Shown: positions 1 to 7,595 of the stretch, in pieces | How positions within the stretch are numbered: the first letter of the stretch is position 1 | Layout: each line of letters begins with the position of its first letter | Origin: Acidobacteria bacterium UBA7540 | Lineage (GTDB): Bacteria; Acidobacteriota; Terriglobia; UBA7540 | Direction of reading: 5' to 3' | Assembly (NCBI GenBank): GCA_002478145.1 | Contig: DLMI01000179.1 | Span: 25,844-39,129, forward strand | Length of the DNA stretch: 13,286 bases | Translations under genes and position numbers: made by a program | Notes under the pieces: model-generated | What the model was told of the DNA's origin: nothing | The model's database searches: none | The model's input: only the letters and a program-made list of their open reading frames with translations

Positions 1-282
1 ATCGTCAAGGAGTCGGAGCATTCCTACCTCGTGTCGGGTCATACCGACCTGTCCCAGATCAGTGATGAATTGCATGTCCCCGTCCAAGCTCCAGGCTACT
101 CCACGGTGGCGGGGTTGGTGCTGGCCCAACTCGGTCACGTTCCCGTTCCCGGTGAGAAAGTGGAGAAGAACGGGTTGACCATCGAAGTGCTGGAAGCTAA
201 CAAGCGGACAGTCTTAAAGGTCCGCCTGATTCTGTCTCCGGAAGCCACAAAGCCTGCTGAGAACCATGGCGGATCAGACTAA
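1..282 (+). CDS. CorC/HlyC-family protein, C-terminal part (5' truncated by window)
   Basis: The reading frame is open from base 1 and ends at TAA 280-282, so only the last 93 residues are visible. They match the C-terminal transporter-associated (CorC_HlyC) domain of hemolysin-C/CorC-like proteins: a 'SGHTDLSQISDEL' strand-helix, then 'YSTVAGLVLAQLGHVPVPGE' and a final beta segment ending in 'KVRLIL'. In this family the domain follows a CBS pair, and often an N-terminal CNNM membrane domain; the members act in divalent cation (Mg/Co) handling or remain uncharacterised. The missing upstream part would decide between a membrane CNNM-type and a soluble CorC-type protein. The 3' end overlaps the start of era by 17 bases, suggesting translational coupling. 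A CorC-like gene next to era is a common bacterial arrangement. The family call is strong; the function is not shown by the sequence. Confidence 0.85.
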   Translation: MVKESEHSYLVSGHTDLSQISDELHVPVQAPGYSTVAGLVLAQLGHVPVPGEKVEKNGLTIEVLEANKRTVLKVRLILSPEATKPAENHGGSD

Positions 283-1162
283 ATCCGGATTCGTGGCCGT
301 GGTGGGAAGGCCGAACGCCGGAAAGAGCACCTTGGTGAATGCGTTGGTTGGAACCAAGGTCTCCATCGTCACGGCCGTGCCGCAAACCACTCGCAATCGG
401 ATTCTTGGGATCGTAAACCGGCCCTCCGCGCAAATCGTGCTCATGGACACGCCCGGAATCCACAAGCCGTTTTCGCGCCTCAATGACCAGATGATGAGCT
501 TCGTTCGCCAGGCGCTCGCGGAGCGGGACTTGGCGGTGCTGATTGTTGATGCCTGCGAGCGGTTCGGCCATGGAGACGAGTTTGCTTTGGGACTGCTGAA
601 AGAATACGCTCCGCGGTCGATTTTGGCCCTCAACAAAATCGATCGAATCAAGAAGCCCAAACTTCTGCCCCTGATGGAGCGCTACTCACAGTTATACAAT
701 TTCGAGGAAATCATGCCTATTTCCGCCCTCCGGGGAGAAGGTCTTCCGGAACTTCTGGACGCCATCGTGTGCTTGCTCCCCGAGGGCCCGCAATACTTCC
801 CGCCCGAAATGTACACGGATCAGCCGGAACGCTTCCTGGCATCTGAGATCGTTCGCGAGAAGGTCATCCTTCACACCCGGCAAGAACTTCCCTACGCGAC
901 CGCCGTCGTCATCGACGACTTCGAGGAAGGCGAAACCATCACGCGTATCCACGCCAGCATCGTGGTGGAGAGGGATTCGCAGAAACCCATCATTATTGGC
1001 TCGGGCGGCGACATGCTGAAGCAGATCGGCACCGAGGCCCGCCGGGAACTGGAAAGATTGTTCCCACCTAAAGTCTTCCTGGAACTCTACGTTAAAGTCG
1101 AACCCCACTGGCGCGATGTGACGCAAATGGTCGCGTCCCTCGACTACCGCAATGAAGGGTAG
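266..1162 (+). CDS. era: GTPase Era
   Basis: Era is an essential GTPase that binds the 3' end of 16S rRNA and helps mature the 30S ribosomal subunit. At 298 residues it has the normal family length. The G domain shows G1 GRPNAGKS (residues 14-21), the TTRNRI switch I region (41-46), G3 DTPG (61-64), G4 NKID (123-126) and G5 SAL (153-155). A C-terminal KH RNA-binding domain (about 205-280) carries the 'IIIGSGGDMLKQIG' loop with GSGG at 245-248, followed by 'LELYVKVEPHWR', the typical Era ending. The chosen ATG lies inside the preceding CorC-like gene (17-base overlap), as expected for a coupled pair. The next gene starts only 8 bases after the stop. Nothing is missing or unusual. Confidence 0.97.
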   Translation: MADQTKSGFVAVVGRPNAGKSTLVNALVGTKVSIVTAVPQTTRNRILGIVNRPSAQIVLMDTPGIHKPFSRLNDQMMSFVRQALAERDLAVLIVDACERFGHGDEFALGLLKEYAPRSILALNKIDRIKKPKLLPLMERYSQLYNFEEIMPISALRGEGLPELLDAIVCLLPEGPQYFPPEMYTDQPERFLASEIVREKVILHTRQELPYATAVVIDDFEEGETITRIHASIVVERDSQKPIIIGSGGDMLKQIGTEARRELERLFPPKVFLELYVKVEPHWRDVTQMVASLDYRNEG

Positions 1163-1170
1163 ACACACGC

Positions 1171-2580
1171 ATGATCTACGCTACGGTCCTCATCCTGATT
1201 GTTCTTGTGCTACTCACGGTCAGCGTGACCCGCATGGTAAAGCTCAAGACGCATGCAGGTTTCATGGTGGCGGACCGCAGACTCTCGGCGGCGGTGTTGG
1301 TCTTCACCCTCTTGTGTTCGTGGATCGGAGCTGGAAGCCTTTTTGGCGGCGCGGAGTTCGCTTATCGCAAGGGTCTGGCATCTTTATGGTTGCCCGCGGG
1401 TGGTTGGGCAGGTTTGCTAGTGGTCTATTTCATTGCCGGACGTGCTCGGGCGTTCGCGCAATACACCGTCCCTGATCTGTTGGAGGTCAGGTACAGTCCG
1501 ATTGCACGCGTTTTAGGGACACTCTGCATCATCGTTTCCTACACGGCCATCGTCAGCTACCAGTTCCGCGGTGGCGGGCGAATTCTAAACCTCGCCTTCG
1601 GAGTCAGCGAGAGGACCGGAACGTTCATCCTGGCAGGGTTCGTCATCCTGTTTACAGCGCTGGCGGGAATGTCGTCGGTCGCTTACACGGACGTGGCGAT
1701 TGGGCTGCTCGTTACGGCCGGCTGCGTCATTGCCTTGCCGGCGATGCTTGTGCGCGTCGGCGGGTGGACCGCAATGCACGCTGCGTTGCCTCCGAGCCAC
1801 TTCACGTTTCGGGGTGGAATGGGGTGGAGTGAAGTGCTGGGCTACTTCTTTCCGACTTTCACGCTGATGGTGGGGAATCAGAGTTCCTACCAGAAGTTCT
1901 TTTCTGCCCGCAGCGAGCGGGACGCCCGGCTTTCAGTGCTGGGCTGGATCGTTGGGACGTTGTTCCTGGAAACGATTATCGTGCTGCTGGCCATGGTGGG
2001 GGGAGTGCTGTTCCACAAAGAAATCGAGTCGGGCGCACTTCCCGCTTGGGGGATCGTGCCTTACGCGGCGCGCCATGGTGTGGCGCCGCTGGTGGGCGCC
2101 ATTTTTCTGGGCGCGGTGTTTGCCAAGGTGCTGTCAACGGGAAACAACTACCTGTTCTCTCCAGCCACGAACGTGGTTCATGACGTTTTCCAACGCTTGT
2201 TTCGCAAGAGTGCGGGCGATCGCACCTTGCTGCTTTTTTCACGGATCACCGTGGTGGTTCTTGGAGTGGTCGCATTGGCTCAAAGCTTCCAGCCCTCGGT
2301 TCTGGCCACGGCTGTTTATGCTTATGACGTATATGGCGCGGGGCTGACACCGGCCGTCGTCGCCGCTTTCTTTTGGAAGCGTACAACCACTGCCGGGGGG
2401 CTTAGCTCGATTGTCGCGGGTACGGTTGTGGCGGTGCTGTGGAAACTGTTCGGGTTAGATGCGCACGCGCCGATGATTTTTCCTGCCCTGGCGGCCTCGC
2501 TGTTATGCCTGATCGGCGTGAGCCTGCTCACCGCCCCGCCGCGCGCGGAACAATGGCGACCGTTCTTCAAAGAGCAGTGA
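1171..2580 (+). CDS. Sodium:solute symporter (SSS) family transporter
   Basis: This 469-residue, very hydrophobic protein shows a sodium/solute symporter (SSS, LeuT-fold) pattern. An N-terminal membrane helix (about 2-20) is followed by 'FMVADRRLSAAV', a glycine-rich helix 'SWIGAGSLFGGAEFAYRKG' and 'AYTDVAIG'. Further on come 'NQSSYQKFFSARS', equivalent to the NQ-x-x-YQR segment of the family, and 'GNNYLFSPATNVVHD' in the later core helices. I expect about 12-13 membrane segments. The substrate cannot be told from sequence; relatives carry proline, sugars, pantothenate or monocarboxylates. ATG 1171 is 8 bases after the era stop, and GAAGGG inside the era terminus may serve as a distant ribosome site, so co-transcription with era is likely. 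The protein is intact. Confidence 0.9.
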   Translation: MIYATVLILIVLVLLTVSVTRMVKLKTHAGFMVADRRLSAAVLVFTLLCSWIGAGSLFGGAEFAYRKGLASLWLPAGGWAGLLVVYFIAGRARAFAQYTVPDLLEVRYSPIARVLGTLCIIVSYTAIVSYQFRGGGRILNLAFGVSERTGTFILAGFVILFTALAGMSSVAYTDVAIGLLVTAGCVIALPAMLVRVGGWTAMHAALPPSHFTFRGGMGWSEVLGYFFPTFTLMVGNQSSYQKFFSARSERDARLSVLGWIVGTLFLETIIVLLAMVGGVLFHKEIESGALPAWGIVPYAARHGVAPLVGAIFLGAVFAKVLSTGNNYLFSPATNVVHDVFQRLFRKSAGDRTLLLFSRITVVVLGVVALAQSFQPSVLATAVYAYDVYGAGLTPAVVAAFFWKRTTTAGGLSSIVAGTVVAVLWKLFGLDAHAPMIFPALAASLLCLIGVSLLTAPPRAEQWRPFFKEQ

Positions 2581-2830
2581 GCCGGCGCGGCGGGACGAGT
2601 GACAAGTGACGAGCGTGAAGGGGCTGCCAGCAGTCCGCTATCAGCTTTCAGCACACGGACTTACACCGCTAGACCTCAAGTGATTGTTGAAGGAAGAAGA
2701 GCAGTGATGAGTGACCCGACGTGGCGGGACGAGCAGGAGGCCCTTGGTAGAGGGTACGGACTCCACTCCGTAGTCCCGTTGTTTCGACGGACTACGGACC
2801 ACGGACCACTGACAACTCAAGTGAGGGAAA
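2581..2830. repeat. Intergenic spacer with a 10-bp-stem hairpin and GGACNAC-type repeats
   Basis: I see no gene in this spacer. TCCGTAGTCC at 2767-2776 pairs perfectly with GGACTACGGA at 2789-2798 (12-nt loop). The first six bases of that left arm can instead pair with TACGGA at 2755-2760, so two mutually exclusive hairpins are possible. The following bases 2789-2815 are a degenerate direct repeat of about 8-9 bases (GGACTAC, GGACCAC, GGACCACT, GACAACT). This resembles a second tract at 7516-7550. It probably belongs to a family of small interspersed repeats; a role as transcript leader or terminator is possible but unproven. Confidence 0.55.
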
Positions 2831-4012
2831 ATGGAATTCGACCAGATTCAATCGACGCTTCGGGAAAACGGGCTCGACGGCTGGTTGTTTTACGACCACC
2901 ATCGTCGTGACCCTATTGCCTATCGAGTACTGAAGATCAATCCGCCCATGTGTACGCGGCGGTGGTATTACCTGATTCCAGCCGAGGGAGAGCCGAGCAA
3001 GCTCATTCATCGTGTGGAGAGACAGAACCTGGCAGGTTTGCCTGGGCGAGAGTTCGAGTACTCCTCCTGGAAGGAACAACACGCGGGTCTGAAGAAGATT
3101 CTGGAAGGCAAGAGCCGCATCGCGATGCAGTATTCGGCCCTGAACGACATTCCTTATGTGGGTCTGGTGGACGCCGGGACGATTGAGCTGGTGAAGAGTC
3201 TGGGCGTGGAAGTGGTTTCGTCGGCTGACTTGGTCCAATTGTTTGAGGCACGCTGGTCGGAGGATGCGCTGGCGTCGCACCTGGCGGCGGGCAAGGTGGT
3301 GCACGCCGCCGTCCGCGCGGGTTTCGCCGCCATCCGGGATGCCGTGTGCGCTGGAAAGGGAATCACGGAGTACGATGTCCAGCAGGAAATGCTACGTGTC
3401 TTTGAGGGCGGCGGCGTGGTGGCGGATGAGGGGCCTGTTGCGGCGGTCAACAGAAACACTGCCAATCCCCATTACATGCCGATGCGTGATGGTTCGTTGC
3501 CCATGGGTGCCAATGATTTCGTCCTGCTGGATGCTTGGGGAAAAATGGACAAGCCTGGCGCGGTTTATTTCGACATCACATGGACAGGCTTCGTGGGTGC
3601 GGAGGTCCCGCGCCGTTACGCGGAGGTCTTCGAGATTGTGCGGGAAGCGCGGGATGCCGCAGTGGACTTTGTTCAGGCCTCAATGAGGAGCGGGCGGACG
3701 ATTCACGGGTCTGAAGTGGATGACGTGGCCCGGGGGATTATCAACCGCCGGGGATATGGGCAATACTTCGTTCATCGGACCGGGCACTCCATCGGCGAAG
3801 ATGTGCACGGTAACGGGGCCAACATCGATAACTTCGAGACGCGCGACACGCGCCAGATAATTCCCCGAATCTGCTTCTCCATCGAGCCGGGAATTTACCT
3901 CCCGGAGTTCGGCGTGCGCAGCGAGGTGAATGTGTTCATCGAGGAATCGGGGGCGCGGGTGACAGGTGAAATTCAACCGGCCGTTGTGCCCATCCTTGCC
4001 GCAACATACTGA
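2831..4012 (+). CDS. M24-family metallopeptidase (Xaa-Pro aminopeptidase/dipeptidase-like)
   Basis: This 393-residue protein has the two-domain 'pita-bread' layout of aminopeptidase P and prolidase: a creatinase-like N domain (about 1-145) and a catalytic M24 domain (about 150-385). The five expected dinuclear metal ligands can be placed as Asp234 (VLLDAWG), Asp248 (VYFDITW), His319 (HRTGHSIG), Glu352 (FSIEPGIY) and Glu365 (VRSEVNVFI). All are present, so an active cytoplasmic enzyme that cleaves peptides at proline is expected; the exact substrate is unknown. The start ATG 2831 has a GAGGG ribosome site just upstream (2823-2827). The gene stands alone behind a repeat-containing spacer. Creatinase-type non-peptidase activity in the same fold cannot be excluded. 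Confidence 0.92.
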   Translation: MEFDQIQSTLRENGLDGWLFYDHHRRDPIAYRVLKINPPMCTRRWYYLIPAEGEPSKLIHRVERQNLAGLPGREFEYSSWKEQHAGLKKILEGKSRIAMQYSALNDIPYVGLVDAGTIELVKSLGVEVVSSADLVQLFEARWSEDALASHLAAGKVVHAAVRAGFAAIRDAVCAGKGITEYDVQQEMLRVFEGGGVVADEGPVAAVNRNTANPHYMPMRDGSLPMGANDFVLLDAWGKMDKPGAVYFDITWTGFVGAEVPRRYAEVFEIVREARDAAVDFVQASMRSGRTIHGSEVDDVARGIINRRGYGQYFVHRTGHSIGEDVHGNGANIDNFETRDTRQIIPRICFSIEPGIYLPEFGVRSEVNVFIEESGARVTGEIQPAVVPILAATY

Positions 4013-4088
4013 GGTGTGTTAATTTCGCTAGGAAGGGAATTGCGCTCCCAGGCTTTGGAGTTGCTGGTGCGGCGTGGGACATAGACTT

Positions 4089-4523
4089 ATGGCTGTAAAA
4101 GTCGTCCAGGAAGGCACTGCTAATGCCAAGCCCAAGGCTGCCGCCAGCCACCCACCGATCATCACGTTGGTGCGGCTGTGCGTCGCGGCATGGCTCGTCC
4201 CGGGGTTGGGTCACCTGATGCTGGGAAGGAAATGGCGGGCGCTGATCCTCTTCGCCTCGATCAGCGTAATGTTCGTTCTCGGTCTTGCGATGCAGGGGCA
4301 ATTCTTCTCGACCAGTTCCGGGTCTTACCTTCAAACCCTGGGTTATTACGGCGAATTGTGCGTAGGCTTGGCGATGCCCGGCGCCAGGTTTTTCGGTTAT
4401 TCGGGCGGTGATCCGTTCTCCGTCAGCTCCGACTACGGGACTGCATACCTCGTGGCCGCGGGCATGCTCAACGTTCTTGCGGTGCTGGACTGCTACGATA
4501 TTGCCATGGGACGCAAGACCTAA
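4089..4523 (+). CDS. Small membrane protein, DUF6677-like
   Basis: This is a 144-residue protein if started at ATG 4089; an in-frame GTG at 4074 would add five residues. Neither start has a strong ribosome site. After a short hydrophilic N terminus, a hydrophobic stretch with 'AWLVPGLGHLMLGRKW' runs into a second helix (ILFASISVMFVLGLAM). A final hydrophobic segment 'AAGMLNVLAVLDCYDIAMGRK' closes the protein. The PGLGHL-G-R plus late LN-D-G-K pattern recalls the uncharacterised DUF6677 family of Acidobacteriota; that link is from memory. No enzymatic motif is visible. A small membrane gene and an MgtC/DUF4010 gene follow on the same strand, so the three may form a membrane-protein cluster, although a repeat lies between the first two. 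Confidence 0.7.
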   Translation: MAVKVVQEGTANAKPKAAASHPPIITLVRLCVAAWLVPGLGHLMLGRKWRALILFASISVMFVLGLAMQGQFFSTSSGSYLQTLGYYGELCVGLAMPGARFFGYSGGDPFSVSSDYGTAYLVAAGMLNVLAVLDCYDIAMGRKT

Positions 4524-4525
4524 GG

Positions 4526-4580
4526 AATTGAATCATTGATTCATTGACCCAATGACTCAATGAGAAAATGATTCAATAAT
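4526..4580. repeat. ATTCA/TGACTCA-rich palindromic intergenic repeat
   Basis: The spacer between the two small membrane genes consists almost entirely of iterated TGATTCA/CAATGA words. TTGAATCATT (4528-4537) is the exact reverse complement of AATGATTCAA (4567-4576), and inside it TCATTG (4541-4546) faces CAATGA (4550-4555). The whole can fold as one long hairpin. It is AT-rich, unlike its flanks, and has the look of an interspersed repeat rather than an operator. Confidence 0.6.
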
Positions 4581-4584
4581 TGCA

Positions 4585-4761
4585 ATGGCTTTGACACACT
4601 TTCCCGCTCTCGTTATATTCTCCTTCCTGGTCGCCGTGGTGTTCGGGGTTCTCGCCAAGGAAGCGCCTCGCGAGCGATTTGTTTACGCCGCAAAGGTTTT
4701 TGGCGCGTTTGTTGGCACCGCCCTTGTGCTAGGGTGGTTGATGTATTTCTTTCCCAGGTAG
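4585..4761 (+). CDS. 58-residue two-helix membrane protein, unknown function
   Basis: This short frame runs from ATG 4585 to TAG 4759-4761. The predicted product starts MALTHFPALVIFSFLVAVVF, forming one membrane helix. A charged hinge 'KEAPRERFVYAAK' follows, then a second helix (GAFVGTALVLGWLMYFF). The hydrophobic-charged-hydrophobic pattern, good frame use and fit between two membrane genes (10 bases before the DUF4010 gene) make it likely real. I do not recognise a named family. No clear ribosome site is visible; the upstream bases belong to the AT-rich repeat. It could act as a small partner of the neighbouring membrane proteins, but that is only inferred from position. Confidence 0.65.
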   Translation: MALTHFPALVIFSFLVAVVFGVLAKEAPRERFVYAAKVFGAFVGTALVLGWLMYFFPR

Positions 4762-4771
4762 TTTCGACCTG

Positions 4772-6025
4772 ATGCTTACCTACACACAGATTGTCTTTAA
4801 TGGCGCCATGGCCTTGCTGATGGGGCTGCTGATTGGCATCGAGCGCGAGCACGCCCAGAAGGACATCCCCTTGATCGCGGGGATCCGGACTTTCCCTCTC
4901 ATCACCCTTTTCGGTTTCCTCTGTGGTTTGGCTGCGAAAGCAGGATGGGGATGGATGCTGCCTGTCGGCTTGGCGGGAGTATGCGCGGTTGCCGTGGCGG
5001 CCTATATGGTAAGGTCTCGAGGCCCGCATAAGGGGACCACGACAGAATTCATGGCCTTACTGGCGTTCGTCTTTGGGGCGCTGGCGGCATTGGGGTACTT
5101 GATTCCGGCAGCGACCTTCGCCGTGGTGGCGACTTTGCTGTTGTCGGTCAAAGCCCCGCTACACCATTTGGCGGAATCCATCCAGGAAGATGAAATCTAC
5201 GCCATCCTGAAGTTTGGGGTCGTCAGCGTCATTATTTTGCCCCTCCTCCCGAACCGCGCGTCTGGACCACTCCAAGCGCTGAATCCCCGGCTCATCTGGT
5301 GGGTGGTGGTGCTGATCTCCGCCTTGAGCATGGTGGGTTACGTTCTGATGCGATTACTGGGGGCGAGGCAGGGAATTGCCGTAACGGGCATCCTTGGCGG
5401 CATTGCCTCGAGTACCGCGGCCACCTTCGGCCTTTCCAACCAAGCTCGGAGTGCAGGGGAATCTCTCGCCAGGTATTTCGCCCTGGGTATAACCATCGCT
5501 TCCACGATTATGTTCGTCCGGGTGGTTATCATTACCGCGGTGATTGATGCTCCCTTGGCGAGGGCGCTGACCCTTCCGATTGCACTTCCCTTTATCGTGG
5601 GAGTGGGAATCTCAATCTTCCTTTGGAAGCGAAAAGAGAGCGAGCGTGACGCAGCGCTCCAAGTTAAGAATCCCATGGAGTTGTGGAGTGCGATCAAGTT
5701 CGGGCTGGTGTTTGCCGTGGTGATGTTTGTTTCGAGGGCTGGTTATCACTATTTCGGATCTTCGGGAATGTATGTGACCGGTGTGCTGGCGGGGTTAGTG
5801 GACGTTGACGCCTTCACGATCTCCGCCGCGCACCTGGCCCAGGAAAGCATTCTGGCGCCCAACACGGCCAATGCATCAATCCTCGTCGCCTGCGCCACCA
5901 ATACGCTCGTCAAGGGCGGAATCGCCGTTGTCCTGGGCGGGCGTCCACTCAGCAAGGTCATCATTCCGATCTTTGCGACTCTGGCTCTTGCATCGCTCGT
6001 CGCCTGCGTTTGGCTGGCCAGGTGA
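4772..6025 (+). CDS. MgtC/SapB-DUF4010 family membrane protein
   Basis: This 417-residue polytopic membrane protein has two recognisable halves. The N-terminal MgtC/SapB-like part (about 5-140) has 'GLLIGIERE' (18-26) and 'AGIRTFPLITLFG' (36-48). The DUF4010 part (about 175-410) has 'GVLAGLVDVDAFTISAAHLA' and 'CATNTLVKGGIAVVLGGRPL', the family's most typical C-terminal blocks. The fusion is the usual architecture for DUF4010 proteins. The role is not established; MgtC relatives are linked to magnesium stress, but this does not prove ion transport here. The ATG at 4772 lies 10 bases after the small membrane gene, suggesting co-transcription. Downstream it converges with the GH88 gene across 91 bases. 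Confidence 0.88.
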   Translation: MLTYTQIVFNGAMALLMGLLIGIEREHAQKDIPLIAGIRTFPLITLFGFLCGLAAKAGWGWMLPVGLAGVCAVAVAAYMVRSRGPHKGTTTEFMALLAFVFGALAALGYLIPAATFAVVATLLLSVKAPLHHLAESIQEDEIYAILKFGVVSVIILPLLPNRASGPLQALNPRLIWWVVVLISALSMVGYVLMRLLGARQGIAVTGILGGIASSTAATFGLSNQARSAGESLARYFALGITIASTIMFVRVVIITAVIDAPLARALTLPIALPFIVGVGISIFLWKRKESERDAALQVKNPMELWSAIKFGLVFAVVMFVSRAGYHYFGSSGMYVTGVLAGLVDVDAFTISAAHLAQESILAPNTANASILVACATNTLVKGGIAVVLGGRPLSKVIIPIFATLALASLVACVWLAR

Positions 6026-6045
6026 CGCGCTTCCCCTTGACGCTG

Positions 6046-6070
6046 GTGGCGCCCCGACCCGTCGGGGCCA
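6046..6070. terminator. GC-rich hairpin between convergent genes
   Basis: CCCCGA (6052-6057) pairs with TCGGGG (6062-6067) around a 4-base loop, and flanking TGG/CCA can extend it past a small bulge. It sits between the convergent DUF4010 and GH88 genes, where a bidirectional terminator would be expected. There is no T-run after it on either strand, so it is only a weak terminator candidate. Confidence 0.35.
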
Positions 6071-6116
6071 GTGGGGCGTTCATAGACGAACTGCGGACCT
6101 ACAAATCACGCCCGCG

Positions 6117-7511
6117 CTACGTGCTCTCTCCGACCTTAAAGAACGCCAGGTAGGACTCACGCTTGGCTTCTCGCAGAAGCAGCAGCGCCAATTCCCGCGC
6201 ATGATAGTCTCCCCACATGGAAGACTCCCCGCAGGGTATTTGCCGGCCGGGTGGAACGTAGTCCCAGCCTTTTGGGCGATGGTATACGGAGTGAAGGATC
6301 AACCCCTGGTGTTGCGGATGAGTCGAAAGATAAGGCTCATCAAACAGTGTATTCGCGATGGTGATGGCTGCCTGTCGATAACGTCTCCCGCTCTCGGAAT
6401 TTTCGGACCGCCCTTGAAGATAAGTGCCCAATCGCCAGAGTCCCTGCCCGGCGATTGCCGCCGCTGAACTATCCACCGGCTCATAGTCGTTGAACGGATC
6501 ACTCGGCTTATGGCGCCAGTCTCCCAGCTTCGGCAGTTGCGGCGCGGCGGTATCCCAATACGGAATACCGTCCTGCGCAGCCTGCTCGAGGTAGTAGTCG
6601 CAGGTCGCTTGGGCGGCTCGCCGCATCATGCCTTCCACTTTTTCGCGCTCCCCGAGCGGGTCCAACTCCGGCTCGGAGAGGGTCTGGAGGTATTCCAGTT
6701 CTTCCGCGTAGCCGCACATGATCCAGGCCAGGGCGCGCGTCCAGGTGGAGAAGGGCGAATATCCCTGCTGGGTAGAGGGGCAGCGGTAACTGCCGTCGTT
6801 CATGTTGAAAATCGACTCGTGCGCCACCCGCCCGCGCTCGTCGTACGCGTCCCGCCCTTCCCCGTAATACACGGAGAACTCTGCCGTCACCGCAGCGTGA
6901 TGCACAAGCCGTTCCAGCAGCGAAATGCGCCGGTCGTTCTCGCCCATCAGCACATGTCCCAAGCGGTGGGCGAGCGCCAGTGAACGCAGCGACCGGATGG
7001 TATCCGCGAAGAGCGAGTGGGGACCGTTGAAGGAGTATATGTAGCCGCGTCCGTCGCGGAGTGGTGACCAGCGCGCCGCCTGCACAGCCCCGCTCACCTT
7101 TAGCGCCAGCGCATAGAAGCGCTTTTCAGCATCGCTCGCCGGAATCTTGCCCTCGTTTGCCAGGCGCAGCAGGTTCCCATACGTGCTGACACTATTGAAT
7201 CCGTGGTCGTGTACTCCCGTGTGCGTGAGGTGCGGCGCCATGCGCTCGAGGGTGTTACGCTTTCCGTATTCCAGGAACCACTTCTCACCCGTGGCGTCAT
7301 ACTGGAGGAGTGCCGAGCCGTACAGGAAGCCCTGTGTCCACTCTGTCCATCCGCGCGCCGTGTAGACGCCCTGGGCTGTGAAGACCGGCGATCCTCGTGA
7401 AGCGTCAAAGGCCTTTTCGATGGCCCGGATCTTTCCGGCGGAGATTTCGAAAACGCGTTCGATCCGGGATCTCAGTTTATCCGGCGTGAGTTCTGCGTCG
7501 ATGCGAATCAT
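6117..7511 (-). CDS. GH88-type unsaturated glucuronyl/rhamnogalacturonyl hydrolase
   Basis: GH88 enzymes remove the 4,5-unsaturated uronic acid left at the end of oligosaccharides after polysaccharide lyases cut pectin, alginate-like gums or glycosaminoglycans. The 464 residues form an all-helical (alpha6/alpha6 barrel) type sequence. Family marks are 'HDHGF' (101-105), whose Asp102 matches one conserved active-site Asp of UGL enzymes. 'SLFADTIRSL' offers Asp170 at about the spacing of the second. 'YSPFSTWTRALAW' (251-263) and 'DSSAAAIAGQGLWRLG' (347-362) follow. No signal peptide is visible, fitting a cytoplasmic enzyme fed by imported oligosaccharides. It lies 84 bases downstream of an SDR gene on the same strand, so a sugar-acid catabolic unit is plausible. 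The exact substrate is not readable. GH105 is the closest alternative family. Confidence 0.83.
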   Translation of the reverse strand: MIRIDAELTPDKLRSRIERVFEISAGKIRAIEKAFDASRGSPVFTAQGVYTARGWTEWTQGFLYGSALLQYDATGEKWFLEYGKRNTLERMAPHLTHTGVHDHGFNSVSTYGNLLRLANEGKIPASDAEKRFYALALKVSGAVQAARWSPLRDGRGYIYSFNGPHSLFADTIRSLRSLALAHRLGHVLMGENDRRISLLERLVHHAAVTAEFSVYYGEGRDAYDERGRVAHESIFNMNDGSYRCPSTQQGYSPFSTWTRALAWIMCGYAEELEYLQTLSEPELDPLGEREKVEGMMRRAAQATCDYYLEQAAQDGIPYWDTAAPQLPKLGDWRHKPSDPFNDYEPVDSSAAAIAGQGLWRLGTYLQGRSENSESGRRYRQAAITIANTLFDEPYLSTHPQHQGLILHSVYHRPKGWDYVPPGRQIPCGESSMWGDYHARELALLLLREAKRESYLAFFKVGEST

Positions 7512-7515
7512 GATT

Positions 7516-7550
7516 AACTGACCACTGACAACTGACCACTGACGACTGAC
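7516..7550. repeat. 14-bp tandem repeat AACTGACCACTGAC
   Basis: Two perfect head-to-tail copies (7516-7529 and 7530-7543) are followed by a partial third (GACTGAC, 7544-7550). They sit directly upstream of the GH88 start and downstream of the SDR gene. The motif CCACTGACAACT also occurs in the spacer near 2805-2817, so this is probably an interspersed intergenic repeat. Its position could affect the GH88 leader, but no regulatory role is shown. Confidence 0.65.
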
Positions 7551-7595
7551 AGCTATGCTCGGGATGAAATGCCAATGCCCTTTTTCAGCATCCGG

